This document shows positions 8,380 through 18,044 of a stretch of DNA of 64,000 nucleotides, in pieces. The stretch's first letter is position 1; each line of letters starts with the position of its first letter. Both the position numbers and the translations under genes were made by a program. Source of the DNA: Pseudoips prasinana (Eukaryota; Arthropoda; Insecta; Lepidoptera; Nolidae); NCBI GenBank assembly GCA_951640165.1, contig OX621263.1:4300501-4364500 (forward strand), in the 5' to 3' direction. Under the pieces are notes generated by a model, which saw only the letters and a program-made list of their open reading frames with translations, was not told the origin of the DNA and did not search any database.

Positions 8380-9105
8380 GATAGAGATCTAAATCTTTTT
8401 GTTAATTGAACATTTCATTTGTCAACAATTGTCAAAAAAAGAATTATAAGACTAAGATCAATATTTCACGAAATATTCACCTTGGAAGTTATGGCCGCGC
8501 AATCGTGCACTTGATGTTTCTTTAATCTCGATTATTTCTAAAAAACTTAAGATATGATGCAGTAAAACTGTTACTAGAAGAAAGGTTTTAATATGTCAAA
8601 AGTACCGAAAGCATTTCATGCCACCAAAGTTTATTTAAACTGACGAAATCAAGGCAAAACAAAAGTTTCGTGGCCGCGCAATCGTAACGTTACTTTGAAC
8701 GCTGATATCTCATTATCTATAATTGTTAAGATTTCGGTGTTAACATCCATTTAATTATTATACAATTAACCTAATCAGATTGACATACCGTTTTACCCTC
8801 AGGACAATTTTCTACGCGTGTAATCTCAAAAATAATGATATCTCTTATAATGTTCGAGTAGAGTGACCATAATTTCTGTTAAATATGGGGATATCTTTTG
8901 CTCTACTAGACGAAAATGTACCTGTTAGGAATAATTATTGGAGAATTGGCTAAGATAAGACAGTTCAATACAACATTCTTTTCTTCTATACACATGTTCA
9001 AATCATGCCATACAAAACAAGGCCAAAAAATGGAACATAGTTCTGTTTTCACCACATGATGACATGACGCGACATTGCTGCTTGTACTCCAGTAATTTAT
9101 CTATA

Positions 9106-9364
9106 TCTATACATATAATAAAATCGTAGGAATGTCAAAACTGTTCATTGAATGTTATTTAAAAATGATACTTGGGGCGTGATCTACAATCGACATCGAA
9201 GCCAAAAAAATAGTTATTAGAATTTTCGTCTGTTTATCTGTTTGTCCGGGCTAAACTCAAAAAGTACTGCATGGATTTACTTCAAATTTTGCACAGAGGT
9301 CTACGGGAGAGGAGCTGTGATAATTTATAAAATTTAAGGCGGGTAAAACCGCGGGGCACAGCAG
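9106..9364 (+). mobile_element. Helitron family A, internally deleted
   Basis: The start TCTATACATATAATAAAATC follows an A. The end has the intact hairpin CGGGTAAAACCG and GGGCACAG but CAG in place of CTAG. It lies in the interior of the long-TIR element. Confidence 0.65.
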
Positions 9365-9597
9365 TCAAGTACCCCGCGACACAGGGATTAGATTCCCAAG
9401 TTTGGGCGTTGTCTTTTTAAAACGAAAAGAAAAAGAAAAGAATTTAAAATGTGCTCGGTTAATAGGCAGTAAACAATTATGAACTCAAAGCTACGTGTGA
9501 TGATTTTAGAACTGACTCGAACGGAGGGACTCTACCTGCGGAATAGCAATTCTATTTATTTTCATTTTGAGAGAAAATTTATATTTCGAATTATGTA

Positions 9598-9741
9598 CAG
9601 ACGCCAGCACATCTAGCCAGCACATCTAGCCCAATCTATCACATTTCTTTTAAAGATTTTCAACTTTATCACAAAAGCATAAGGTTCACTTTCAATTGGG
9701 GAAATTTGACAGATTGGGGTAACTTGATTTGCTGGAGTCTG
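9598..9741. mobile_element. TA-flanked MITE 'M', copy 1
   Basis: The TIRs are CAGACGCCAGCACATC and its degenerate inverse, with TA on both sides (9596-9597, 9742-9743). The first 15-17 nt of the left TIR are duplicated. TA duplication suggests mobilisation by a Tc1/mariner-type enzyme. Other copies: 13993, 56531, 57439, and a damaged one at 60803. Confidence 0.7.
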
Positions 9742-9886
9742 TACATTTCTATTTTATATTTCTAGCATTACTAACCCACGAAAATTTGACTCCTCATTTG
9801 AAATACATATTACACTATGAACCAAATGTGGGAACCAATCACGTTATATTTCGTATAATTTATGACCGTAAAAACATTATACATCA

Positions 9887-10045
9887 CCATGTCAGCCAAA
9901 TTACGTCCACAGTTGGACAAAATCCTCCGCAAAGTTCACAGAAAAACGCTGCTACCCGTTCTCTGGTAGGTTTTTCTTCACGACGATTTCTAGGCCCCCC
10001 ACAGGATGAAATGGGGTGATGATATTCTACGCCGTCACCACACAA
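9887..10045 (-). repeat. RTE-derived SINE-like element
   Basis: Read on the minus strand it has GGTGACGGCGTAGAATATCA, an ACGGGTAGCAGCGTTTTTCT-type block and GTCCAACTGTGGACGTAATT, the start and end blocks shared with the elements at 11176 and 55433. Confidence 0.55.
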
Positions 10046-11175
10046 AGAATTCGTAATAATTATACTTACTTTATCGATTTTACGTAAATGGTCGAAACTC
10101 CAGCTCAAGAAATACTGTTGCCATTACCATTACTGTTTCATTGATAAAATTATAACTCGTCAAAACATTACAAAACATAAAAGTCGTTTGACAAACGGAA
10201 AAAGGAAAGTGTATTAAACTCTTATATTTTGGCCAATTCTCAAACAATTATTCCTAACAGGTACATTTTCATCTAGTAGAGCAAAAGATATCCCCATATT
10301 TAACAGAAATTATGGTCACTCTACTCGAACATTATAAGAGATATCATTATTTTTGAGATTACACGCGTAGAAAATTGTCCTGAGGGTAAAACGTTATGTC
10401 AATCTGATTAGGTTAATATTACGAATAAATGGATGTTAACACCGAAATCTTAACAATTATAGATAATGAGATATCAGCGTTCAAAGTAACGTTACGATTG
10501 CGCGGCCACGAAACTTTTGTTTTGCCTTGATTTCGTCAGTTCAAATAAACGTTGGTGGCATGAAATGCTTTCGGTACTTTTGACATATTAAAACCTTTCT
10601 TCTAGTAACAGTTTTACTGCATCATATCTTAAGTTTTTAAGAAATAATCGAGATTAAAGAAACATCAAGTGCACGATTGCGCGGCCATAACTTCCAAGGT
10701 GAATATTTCGTGAAATATTGATCTTAGTCTTATAATTCTTTTTTTGACAATTGTTGACAAATGAAATGTTCAATTAACAAAAAGATTTATATCTCTATCT
10801 CAAGTAGTTACTAAGATCTCCATGGCCGCGCAATCGTGCACGTTACGTTCGCGCGGCCAACTTAAAACCCCTGTAACTTCTTTATTTCTGCTTTGACAAA
10901 GTTTTCGTTTATTCCTTTCGATTTTGACTAATTTTGACAAAAAATATAGCGATTTCTTTTTCTGTTTGGATAACGTGGCGGAGCAATCGTGACGCACACT
11001 ATTAACTATAGATATTTAATTCTAGGGACAAGTAGATTATTCGATCGAGACTTATATTTACTCAAGTAGAATATAATTTAATTTAAGATGTTGATAATGC
11101 TTTAGTTAAATAGGTATCTCTTGAAGTTAGTGTCAAATTGGTTATTTAAGGTTTTAAAATTGACAATACTTATAA

Positions 11176-11335
11176 CCAGAGAACGGGCAGCAGCGTTTTT
11201 CTGTGAACTGCTATCGCCGAACCGTCTGCCAAGCGATTATGGCATATCCCCCCACCATTCTTTGGGGAGGCTTTTGTCCAGCAGTGGACGTTCTTTGGCT
11301 GACATGATGATTATGATAGTTTCAGATATATTTAA
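11176..11335 (+). repeat. RTE-derived SINE-like element
   Basis: AGAGAACGGGCAGCAGCGTT, GCCAAGCGATTATGGCATAT and TTTTGTCCAGCAGTGGACGT are followed by a GATGATTATGAT tail. The GATGAT-type tail and TGGACGT block resemble RTE 3' ends. Confidence 0.55.
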
Positions 11336-11383
11336 CTATATCTTGTCTTAATGATACTGTCTATATTAGGGATAGAATTGAAT

Positions 11384-11653
11384 ATTGGACCGAAGTTCCT
11401 TATCGCGAGTTGCGAAAGGGGGCTTGACGGAAAAAATTAAGTCGAAAAGTTGTAACGACACTTTTTGCTATAGTAAGCTATTGTAAGCCGTGCAGCGTGC
11501 GCATGTTACTCTGTCTGTCTCTCTCTCTTATAGAAAGCAAGCCAGATATTTTCTATTTCGCATTGAACAGTGTCGTACCGCAACGATTATTTTTGTTGAG
11601 TGTCTACAGGTTTTTGGTACATAATAAAAATAATAAAGGAACTTCGTTCCATC
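11384..11653. mobile_element. MITE-like repeat with GGAACTTCG termini
   Basis: ACCGAAGTTCCTTA at the left and TAAAGGAACTTCGTTCC at the right are inverted repeats around about 240 bp without coding capacity. I could not define a target duplication. Confidence 0.45.
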
Positions 11654-11744
11654 CGGGTGTCCCTTGACACGTCTCAAGTTTTTTTATTATTATGATCTGG
11701 ATCCAATGCGTCCCAACTGATAATCCCCATCCAAGACAAATCAT

Positions 11745-11942
11745 TGTGTGATGAGCACGATGATTTGTTCTGTGTCTGGGTGTAATTGATTTATATATGT
11801 ATGTATTTTGAAATAGTCAAGTATATTAGTCAGTTTTCTGAGAAATACATAAACTGTTTTCTCAGAAATATATAAGTATGTTTATCAGTTGTCTGGTTGC
11901 CATAGTACAGGCTCTGCCTAGTTTGGGATCAGATAGCCGAGT
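11745..11942 (+). repeat. SINE family 1, 5' truncated
   Basis: GTGTCTGGGTGTAATTGATT, TATCAGTTGTCTGG and TAGTTTGGGATCAGATAGCC follow the family-1 body order with a small internal duplication. Confidence 0.55.
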
Positions 11943-11971
11943 GTTAGTTTCTTGTTTATTTGTTTTTTTTA

Positions 11972-12660
11972 AGACAACGCCCGCACTATTGAAGTCAATC
12001 CATGTGTAGTGGGTAGAGATGTAAAATGACCGAATATGACTAGTCACAATTGTCATAAACCTTAAATGACCGGTCATTTACTGTCAAATTCAGACAAGAA
12101 TATTTGACTCAAATATTATTGTCTATTCTCGACTACCACCCAATTATTTATTTATTTAGGTACCCAATTTATATGCAAGTTTAAATGAAGCAACGTTTTA
12201 TTTTCTATTATATCATGAGAGGATAAGACGACATCAAAGTCGATGCGTGAGGCGATGCGACGTTGCCATTTTGTCTTAAATGCACGCATGATTAGAAAGG
12301 TAAAATGATTAACACTATATAATAAATAATACTATAAGTCATAAAAACCAACCTTTTTTGCTTCAATTTAGAAGTTGTAGACTTTTATCAACGACAAAAA
12401 CTTAAAAGGTACAAAAATATTACTGAAATCAAATTGACTGAAAATGACCATTTTTTACAGTTAATGACCATTTTTGACCAATTAGACCGTAAATGACAGT
12501 CAGTCTAATTCAGTCACTTTAGTCATTTTCAACACTAGTAGTGGGGTATTTGACAAACATATAATTGACGAACACAAAGTACATTCAAACTCAGAACAAC
12601 TTTATATGGGTCGCGAATTTTCCTGCGCGGGAATCGAAACCAGGACATGAAATGACGTGC
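11972..12660 (-). repeat. tRNA-derived SINE, family 3, split by an hAT-like MITE
   Basis: CAACGCCCGCACTA at the left and the B-box complement (GCGGGAATCGAAACC) at the right match the complete family-3 SINE at 55130-55362. The body is interrupted at 12014-12537. Confidence 0.6.
12014..12537. mobile_element. hAT-like MITE (524 bp)
   Basis: The ends are TAGAGATGTAAAATGAC and GTCATTTTCAACACTA, matching the hAT terminal pattern (TAGNGNTG). An exact 8-bp duplication, GTAGTGGG (12006-12013, 12538-12545), is the hAT target-site size. There is no transposase. Subterminal AATGACC motifs recur many times. Confidence 0.8.
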
Positions 12661-12967
12661 GCAAGTTTTCCCAAGATATGTATATGTATTATTGTAAAAC
12701 GTACAGAATAACAAATGTTGATAATAAATCGCGAGGCTTATCAGTAGTTACAAACCTATTTAACTATCTGTATTTAAATAAGCCACAGAATCAAGATTAC
12801 ACAGAAAATTCTCTTCATAAAAATTTCGAACAAAGTTGAAAACCACTAGGTACGCCAAACTATGTAATTTTTTATGGGACCAAATGGTAACTATTCCGCA
12901 TCAAACTAAAGAAGAATCACGTAATTCGGGTCATAAAGCTCCGAACAAAAGGTGTACATATATAAAA

Positions 12968-13560
12968 AAAAACCGGCCAAGTGTGAGTCGGACTCGCCCA
13001 TGAAGGCTTCCACGGCAAATATTACAGTTGATTAAATAAATGGTAAATTGCGGTTTACGATTTATGACGTATTAAAAAAAACTACTCACTAGATCTCGTT
13101 CAAACCAATTCTCGTTGTTAGTTTGCATGGTGATGTATGTACATCATACATTTTTTTCAGTTTTATCACTCTCTTATTTTAGAAGTTACAGAGGGGGGGG
13201 GGGACTCATTTTACCACTTTGAAAGTATCTCTCGCGCAAACTATTCAGTTTATAAAAAAAATATATTATAAACCTCAATATCATTTTTGAAGACCTTTCC
13301 ATAGACACCAAGTATGGGTACGGTGAAAAAAAAATGAGTTTCAGTTTTATGTATGGGGACCCCCCAAAAACATTGTTCTTTTTCAATTTTTGTGCAAAAA
13401 TCTAAATGCGGTTCACCGACTACATCTACTTACCAAGTTTCAACAGTACAGCTCTTATAGTTTCGGAAAAAAGTTGCTGTGACATACGGACGGACAGACA
13501 GACAGAAATTACGAATCTATACGGGTTCCGTTTTTTGCCATTTGGCTACGGAACCCTAAA
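12968..13560 (+). repeat. 'GGCCAAGTG' repeat, long subtype
   Basis: It begins CCGGCCAAGTGTGAGTCGGA and ends GGCTACGGAACCCTAAAAA, with a GGACGGACAGACAGACAG block before the end and a poly(G) run at about 13191-13202. Shorter minus-strand relatives are at 50143-50417 and 58707-58993. The family seems widespread in insects, from memory; I cannot assign a class. Confidence 0.6.
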
Positions 13561-13718
13561 AATAGCTAGCAACTTGAGAACCTCCTCCTTGTAGAGTCGA
13601 TTAAAAAATTTTTAATCAAGAGCCACTGTTTATAGAGACATTCCGCTTTTTTTTAATTGATAATAATAATAATATGTATAACAAGATATATATGTGAGAG
13701 TAAACAATAGTATTGAAT

Positions 13719-13985
13719 ATAGCTGTGCCCCGCGGTTTTACCCGCGATAAACTTTATAAATTAATGTAGCTTGCTCCGTAGGTGATAGCGTGATAATATG
13801 TGTAGCCTATATGTTGACCCGACCTCTTAGCATTATGCAGTACTTTTTGAGTTTATCCCGGTCATACATACAAATAAACAGACAAACAGACAAAAATTCT
13901 AAATACTTTATTTTTAATTTCGATATCGATTGAAGATCACGCCCCAGGTATCCTTTAAAAAAATATTCAATGTACAGTTTTGACA
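13719..13985 (-). mobile_element. Helitron family A, both ends damaged
   Basis: The CTAG end is mutated to ATAG, but the hairpin CGCGGTTTTACCCGCG is intact. Homology stops after CAGTTTTGACA, just before a TA-flanked MITE. Confidence 0.55.
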
Positions 13986-13992
13986 GATAGTA

Positions 13993-14127
13993 CAGACGCC
14001 AGCACATCAAGCTACCACAATCTGTCAAATTTCTTTTATAGATTTTCAACTTTATCACAAAAGCATAAGGTTCACTTTCTATTGGGGAAATTTGACAGAT
14101 TGGGGTAGCTTGGTGTGCTGGCGTCTG
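13993..14127. mobile_element. TA-flanked MITE 'M', copy 2 (135 bp)
   Basis: The left TIR CAGACGCCAGCACATCAAGC and the right TIR GTGCTGGCGTCTG are inverse copies between TA dinucleotides (13991-13992, 14128-14129). Confidence 0.75.
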
Positions 14128-14370
14128 TACTTGGCGGTCTTATCGCTGACTGCAATCGTTTCCAACCAACTTAAGCATGAACATTGGATATACTTAGTAG
14201 AATGGTTATGGGTGGTCTTATCGCTAACTACGATCTCTTCCAGATAACCTTAGGATGGACAACATCAGCAAGAAGAAAAGTAATGATAGGGCTTGTAGCA
14301 GTTAAGAAAGAAATTGTATATAGACAAATCTAGTAAGTTAAGAGAGAAACGTGCGAAAACAACTGTAGAC

Positions 14371-14665
14371 AATGAGGTCCTGGGTTCAAATTCCGGGTCG
14401 GGCAAAAAGTGATTTAGGGATTTGCAGTCTCAGCCCGAAGTCTGGGAGTTGACGGTATTACACCCCCGTGCCTCGGAGAGCACGTAAAGTCATCGGTCCA
14501 GTACTTGACCTCTTACCGGTCGTGTCGCTAGGCGTCCGATCGGATCAAGAGAGGGATCGATAGCAAGTGCCCCTGCGTTTGCGCACACACTTGTGCACTA
14601 TAATATGTTCCGCGCAGATGGACGCCGGCCGCCGTGGCCGAATGGCTGTGATGACATTATTATTA
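14371..14665 (+). repeat. tRNA-derived SINE, family 2, 5' truncated
   Basis: It starts near the B box (GGGTTCAAATTCC) and keeps GACCTCTTACCGGTCGTGTC, GTTTGCGCACAC, GGCCGCCGTGGCCGAATGG and an ATT tail. Confidence 0.65.
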
Positions 14666-14764
14666 TGTAATTAAATTTTTTAGACATATGTATATTTATA
14701 TCATCATCATATTAAACGGACGACCTTTGTCCATCAGCGGACGTCTTTCGGCTCATATAAGGAT

Positions 14765-14864
14765 GTGCGACCAAGTATCATTTAAATCGGTCCAGCAGTA
14801 CTTACTTGCGTGAAAGCGTGACAGACAGACAGGGTTACTTTCGCATTTATAATAGTAGTAAGGA
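14765..14864 (-). mobile_element. Helitron 5'-end fragment
   Basis: The minus-strand start TCCTTACTACTATTATAAAT followed by GCGAAAGTAACCC matches the element at 709-912. Its 3' part is absent. Confidence 0.5.
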
Positions 14865-14865
14865 T

Positions 14866-14993
14866 AATGTCCTCCAAGCCGAATTACGGCCTCGGCAGCC
14901 AGTCTCAACGGAGACTGGCTGCGCGGGATATATTATAGTGCAGAAGTGTGTGCACAAACACAGGAGCACTTTCTATTCCATCATAGCACTCAT
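14866..14993 (-). repeat. SINE family 2, 3' fragment
   Basis: On the minus strand, GTGCTCCTGTGTTTGTGCAC and GAGACTGGCTGCCGAGGCC match the family-2 body. Confidence 0.5.
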
Positions 14994-14997
14994 AAAA

Positions 14998-15050
14998 AGC
15001 TGCTGCCCGTTATCTGTTACATATTCTCTCGGGATGACTTTTACTCTAGC
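14998..15050 (-). repeat. RTE-derived SINE-like fragment
   Basis: AGCTGCTGCCCGTTATCTG and CTCTCGGGATGACTT are reverse complements of the ATCCCGAGGGAATAT and GGGCAGCAGC blocks of the RTE leader. Confidence 0.45.
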
Positions 15051-15058
15051 TCAAATTT

Positions 15059-15512
15059 GTGTGCGTCACGATTGCTCCGCCACGTTATCCAAACAGAAAA
15101 AGAAATCGCTACAATTTTCGTCGAAATTAATCAAAATCGAAAGGAACCAACCAAAACTTTGTCAAAGCAGAAATAAAGAAGTTACAGGGGTTTTATGTTG
15201 GCCGCGCGAACGTAACGTAGAGGATTGTGCGGCCATGGAGATCTCAGCAACTACTTGGGATAGAGATCTAATTCTATTTGTTAATTGAACATTCCATTTG
15301 TCAACAATTGTCGAAAAAAGAATTATAAGACGATCAATATTTCACGAAATATTCACCTTGGAAGTTATGGCCGTGCAATCGTGCACTTGATGTTTCTTAA
15401 GTCTCGATTATTTCTTCAAAACTTAAGATTTCATGCAGTAAAACTGTTACTAGAAGAAAGGTCTTAATATGTCCAAAGTACCGAAAGCATTTAATGCCAC
15501 CAAAGTTTATTT
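15059..15512 (+). mobile_element. Partial arm of the long-TIR element (third copy)
   Basis: It begins exactly at the element's terminus, GTGTGCGTCACGATTGCTCC, and follows the left arm of 8180-10999 for about 450 bp. A LINE fragment is inserted at 15513, flanked by AGTTTATTT on both sides. Beyond it the arm is not resumed for more than a few bases, so this copy is truncated. Confidence 0.75.
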
Positions 15513-16208
15513 TATTTATTTTTTATTTTATTTTCCAATTTATGTACACACTGATAGGATAGAAGAAAGAAAGAATAAAAAACAAGAGAAGACATTGCAC
15601 TTATTTCTAAAGAAATCTCTTCCAGTAGACCTGCAAGAGGAGATTTTGGAAGAGAGGAAGATATGAGTGTGTAGGATGATATACATACATACGAACAAAA
15701 TACACATATACATAAATACACACATAATTTAAAATAATATACTACATAAAATACATATATCTAAGGCAAAGAGGAAAGGTAGTGTTCTTTTAACCTTTTT
15801 TTAAATATGGAGATGGTATTACTATTACGTATGTTAGGCGGAAGAGAGTTCCACAGCCTAACCGCCTGAACAGTGAAGGATTTGGAGAAGAAATCGGTTT
15901 TTTGGGATGGGAATTTCAAAATACTTTTTAAGTGTGACCTACATTGGGCGTTGGGAGAATGTTTAAAGGAAAAACGGTCCCGTAGGTAAGAGGGATATGC
16001 GGGATTGTGTAGGATATTGAAAAGGAGACATAATATTCGAGTATTCCTGCGAAGGCGGATTGGGAGCCACTTGAGATTGTTGCGGAATTCTGAGACATGG
16101 TCGTACTTTCGGAGATTAAAAATGAAACGTATACATAAATTTTGCAAGCGCTCAAGTTTGTTTAATAGCTCTTCAGTAGCATCCAGATAGCAGGCATCAG
16201 CATAGTCC
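15513..16208 (-). pseudogene. 5'-truncated LINE (LINE A relative), RT C-terminus
   Basis: The minus strand encodes the C-terminal part of a non-LTR reverse transcriptase ORF with LERLQNLCIRFIF, YDHVSEFR, WLPIRLRRNT and FTVQAVRLWNSLPP, colinear with the last 170 or so residues of LINE A ORF2. The frame is open to its stop near 15761. A 3' UTR with CTGGAAGAGATTTC and a TAAA-rich tail follow. A 9-bp duplication, AGTTTATTT (15504-15512, 16209-16217), proves insertion by target-primed retrotransposition into the long-TIR arm. The 5' truncation removes the endonuclease and catalytic RT motifs, so the copy is dead. Confidence 0.85.
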
Positions 16209-16224
16209 AGTTTATTTAAAGTGA

Positions 16225-16445
16225 TGTGTATAAGTATGTATTTACAACAGAAAAGTAGTAGGTATCTAGTATATCAGTTATCTGGTTTAGGACAAGCTTT
16301 GCTTAGTTTGGGATCCGATGGCCGTGTGTATAAGTATGTATTTACAAAAGAAAAAGTATATGTAGTATATCAGTTATCTAGTTTAGTACATGCTCAGCCC
16401 AGTATGGGATCAGATGGCCGTGTGTGAATACTGTGCCAGGATATT
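16225..16445 (+). repeat. SINE family 1 body, tandemly duplicated
   Basis: Two adjacent units of about 100 bp each run from GTGTATAAGTATGTATTTAC to GATC(C/A)GATGGCC. The head is missing. Confidence 0.55.
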
Positions 16446-16654
16446 ATTTACCGACTGCCGAGCCAGTGTATGTAATAGAGAACTCGATTGTACGTAATAA
16501 GGAAGGTAATACATACATACATACAGTAGGCTCAGTGTACACGTTACGCTCTAATAAGCTTGAATCGTTCATGTATAGTTCGATTCATTCTTACTAACAG
16601 TCTGATAAGAAATAACTCTATATAATCAATTTTTCTTTGTTTGAGATATAATTA

Positions 16655-16735
16655 ATAAAGTCTTCCTAGCCGAATATCGGCCACAGCGGCCAGTCTCAAA
16701 GTAGACTAGCCATCTGCGCGGGACGTATAGCGCAG
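16655..16735 (-). repeat. SINE family 2, 3' fragment
   Basis: CCTAGCCGAATATCGGCCAC and GGCCAGTCTCAAAGTAGACT are the family-2 3' blocks in reverse. Confidence 0.45.
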
Positions 16736-17183
16736 CGGCTAAGACATTCGCCGGACAACTATTTGTGTGACCCATAAATAGTTGTTCTGAGTCTGGATGT
16801 TACTTGTGTCCGTCTGTTATATGTTTGTAAAGTACCCTGCGACACAGGGATTAAATTACCGAATGCTTTTTTTTTTTTTTTTTTTTTTTTTTTTTGTATG
16901 ACGCTACAGTTAGCCTAGGAGGCTTTCACTGCTTCACCGGACTATAGAGGCGAGCAGAGGGCTCGAGCCGTCTAGAAATTAAGTAACCCGCGCCGGAGGG
17001 CACCCCCTGTGGGGTTCGAACCTCGACTCTGGGCGATTACTGGCGGGGAGAGGGCAGAGATCATCATTTTAGGGAGTTTAGTGCAACTTTCGCTCTACGT
17101 TAATGACATGACGCGGCCCCCCGTCCGCGTTGAGGGGGGCTTTTTATCGGTACGATATATTACCGAATGCAGGCGTTGTCTTT
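16727..17183 (+). repeat. tRNA-derived SINE, family 3, split by a poly(A) retroposon
   Basis: The head has the A box TAGCGCAGCGGCTAAGAC, then CCGGACAACTATTTGTGTG, CTGAGTCTGGATGT, and GCGACACAGGGATTAAATTA. The tail GCAGGCGTTGTC appears only after the 16867-17158 insertion. Confidence 0.65.
16867..17158 (-). repeat. Poly(A) retroposon, family 'S4'
   Basis: A run of more than 30 T on the plus strand is the poly(A) tail. The body contains GGTTCGAACCCCACAGGG and ACGTAGAGCGAAAGTTGCAC. An exact 12-bp duplication, ATTACCGAATGC (16855-16866, 17159-17170), marks insertion into a family-3 SINE. The longer copy at 1079-3083 suggests this is a 5'-truncated LINE end, though the B-box-like GGTTCGAACC could instead mean a SINE. 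Confidence 0.75.
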
Positions 17184-17195
17184 AAAAAAAAAAAC

Positions 17196-17385
17196 AAATA
17201 TTATAGTGCACAAGTGTGTGCGCAAACATTGGGGCACTTTCTATTCCATGACTCTTATGGTCCGTTGGGACGACTAGCGACACGACCGGCTATAAGTCAG
17301 GTACAGGACCGACGGCTTTAGCGGGTATAATACCGTCAACTCCCAGACTTCGTGCTGATACTGCGAATTTTTTTTTAATGAAAAA
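17196..17385 (-). repeat. SINE family 2 fragment
   Basis: TATTATAGTGCACAAGTGTG, GGGACGACTAGCGACACGAC and CAACTCCCAGACTTCGTGCT match family 2 in reverse. Confidence 0.55.
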
Positions 17386-17394
17386 TCTTATTAT

Positions 17395-17510
17395 CAGTTT
17401 TGGCCTGACCCGTGATGGGTCACACAAAAAAGTTGTCCTGCGTGGGAATCGAACCCGGGACACGAAGTAGCGAGGCGACTGTCTTAACCGCTGCGCCACA
17501 CGTATAGTCG
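17395..17510 (-). repeat. SINE family 3, head fragment
   Basis: GTGGGAATCGAACCCGGGAC is the B-box complement and TCTTAACCGCTGCGCCACAC the A-box complement of a family-3 tRNA-like head. The 69-codon open frame over it is the tRNA-like sequence, not a gene. Confidence 0.6.
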
Positions 17511-17584
17511 ATTAGTGAGATTAGAGATACAAACTTATCATGATACATAAAATAGTTAATATTTTTAACAGCATTTATTTAATA

Positions 17585-17759
17585 CTAGCTGTGCCTCGAT
17601 GTTTTACTAGCGTTAAACTTTATAAATTTTACCCTATTTGTTAATCCAGGGTGTCAGATAACTCCATACCAAATTTTATTAAAATCGCTCCAGCCGTTTA
17701 GACGTGAAGAAGTAACAAACATACACACTCACAAACTTTCGCCTTTATAATTAGCGTGA
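17585..17759 (-). mobile_element. Helitron family C (175 bp)
   Basis: The minus-strand start TCACGCTAATTATAAAGGCG is at 17759 and CTAG at 17585-17588 with A/T flanks. The hairpin is mutated. Confidence 0.6.
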
Positions 17760-17769
17760 TAGAAGTATA

Positions 17770-18040
17770 CGTCGTACGTGCGCTTAATCAGGCAAGACTA
17801 TAGACAAAGCATTAAACTCATAAGTAATTAAAAAAAAAATGCGGACACGATAAACGACATATAAGTAAGTATTAACGTATTAATGATATCTATCGATACA
17901 CACAAATGATGCGAAAGTTCCCCCCGATAAGATAATAATGTATATCAACAGATATAAGGGAAATAACGTATGCAGTATAATATTATTGATTTATTAAAGA
18001 TTTGTTAGATAAGATTCTAGAAATCAATGAGAATATATAA
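17770..18040. other. AT-rich stretch without recognised features
   Basis: I see no open frame, terminal repeat or known repeat block here. Confidence 0.5.
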
Positions 18041-18044
18041 GGCA

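Larger units (their letters stand above)
8180..10999. mobile_element. 2.82-kb element with 770-bp terminal inverted repeats
   Basis: The left arm (8180-8950) and right arm (10232-10999) are inverted copies of each other with few differences. Both outer ends are GTGTGCGTCACGATTG. An exact 9-bp duplication, TATTAACTA, flanks the whole unit (8171-8179 and 11000-11008), showing it inserted as one piece. Very long TIRs and a 9-bp TSD are features of foldback and Mutator-like elements; that assignment is inference. The 1.28-kb interior holds only secondary insertions (a Helitron, a MITE, an RTE-derived repeat) and no transposase, so it is non-autonomous. A partial third arm is at 15059-15512. Confidence 0.8.

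Noticed and set aside
14806..15288. 160-residue plus-strand frame
   Set aside because: It crosses a Helitron fragment, two SINE pieces and a long-TIR arm; a chance fusion of repeats.
15512..15725. Short minus-strand frames rich in C, Y and I
   Set aside because: They fall in the 3' UTR and tail of a truncated LINE.
16863..16900. Poly(T) as a transcription terminator
   Set aside because: It is the complement of a retroposon poly(A) tail with a 12-bp target duplication.
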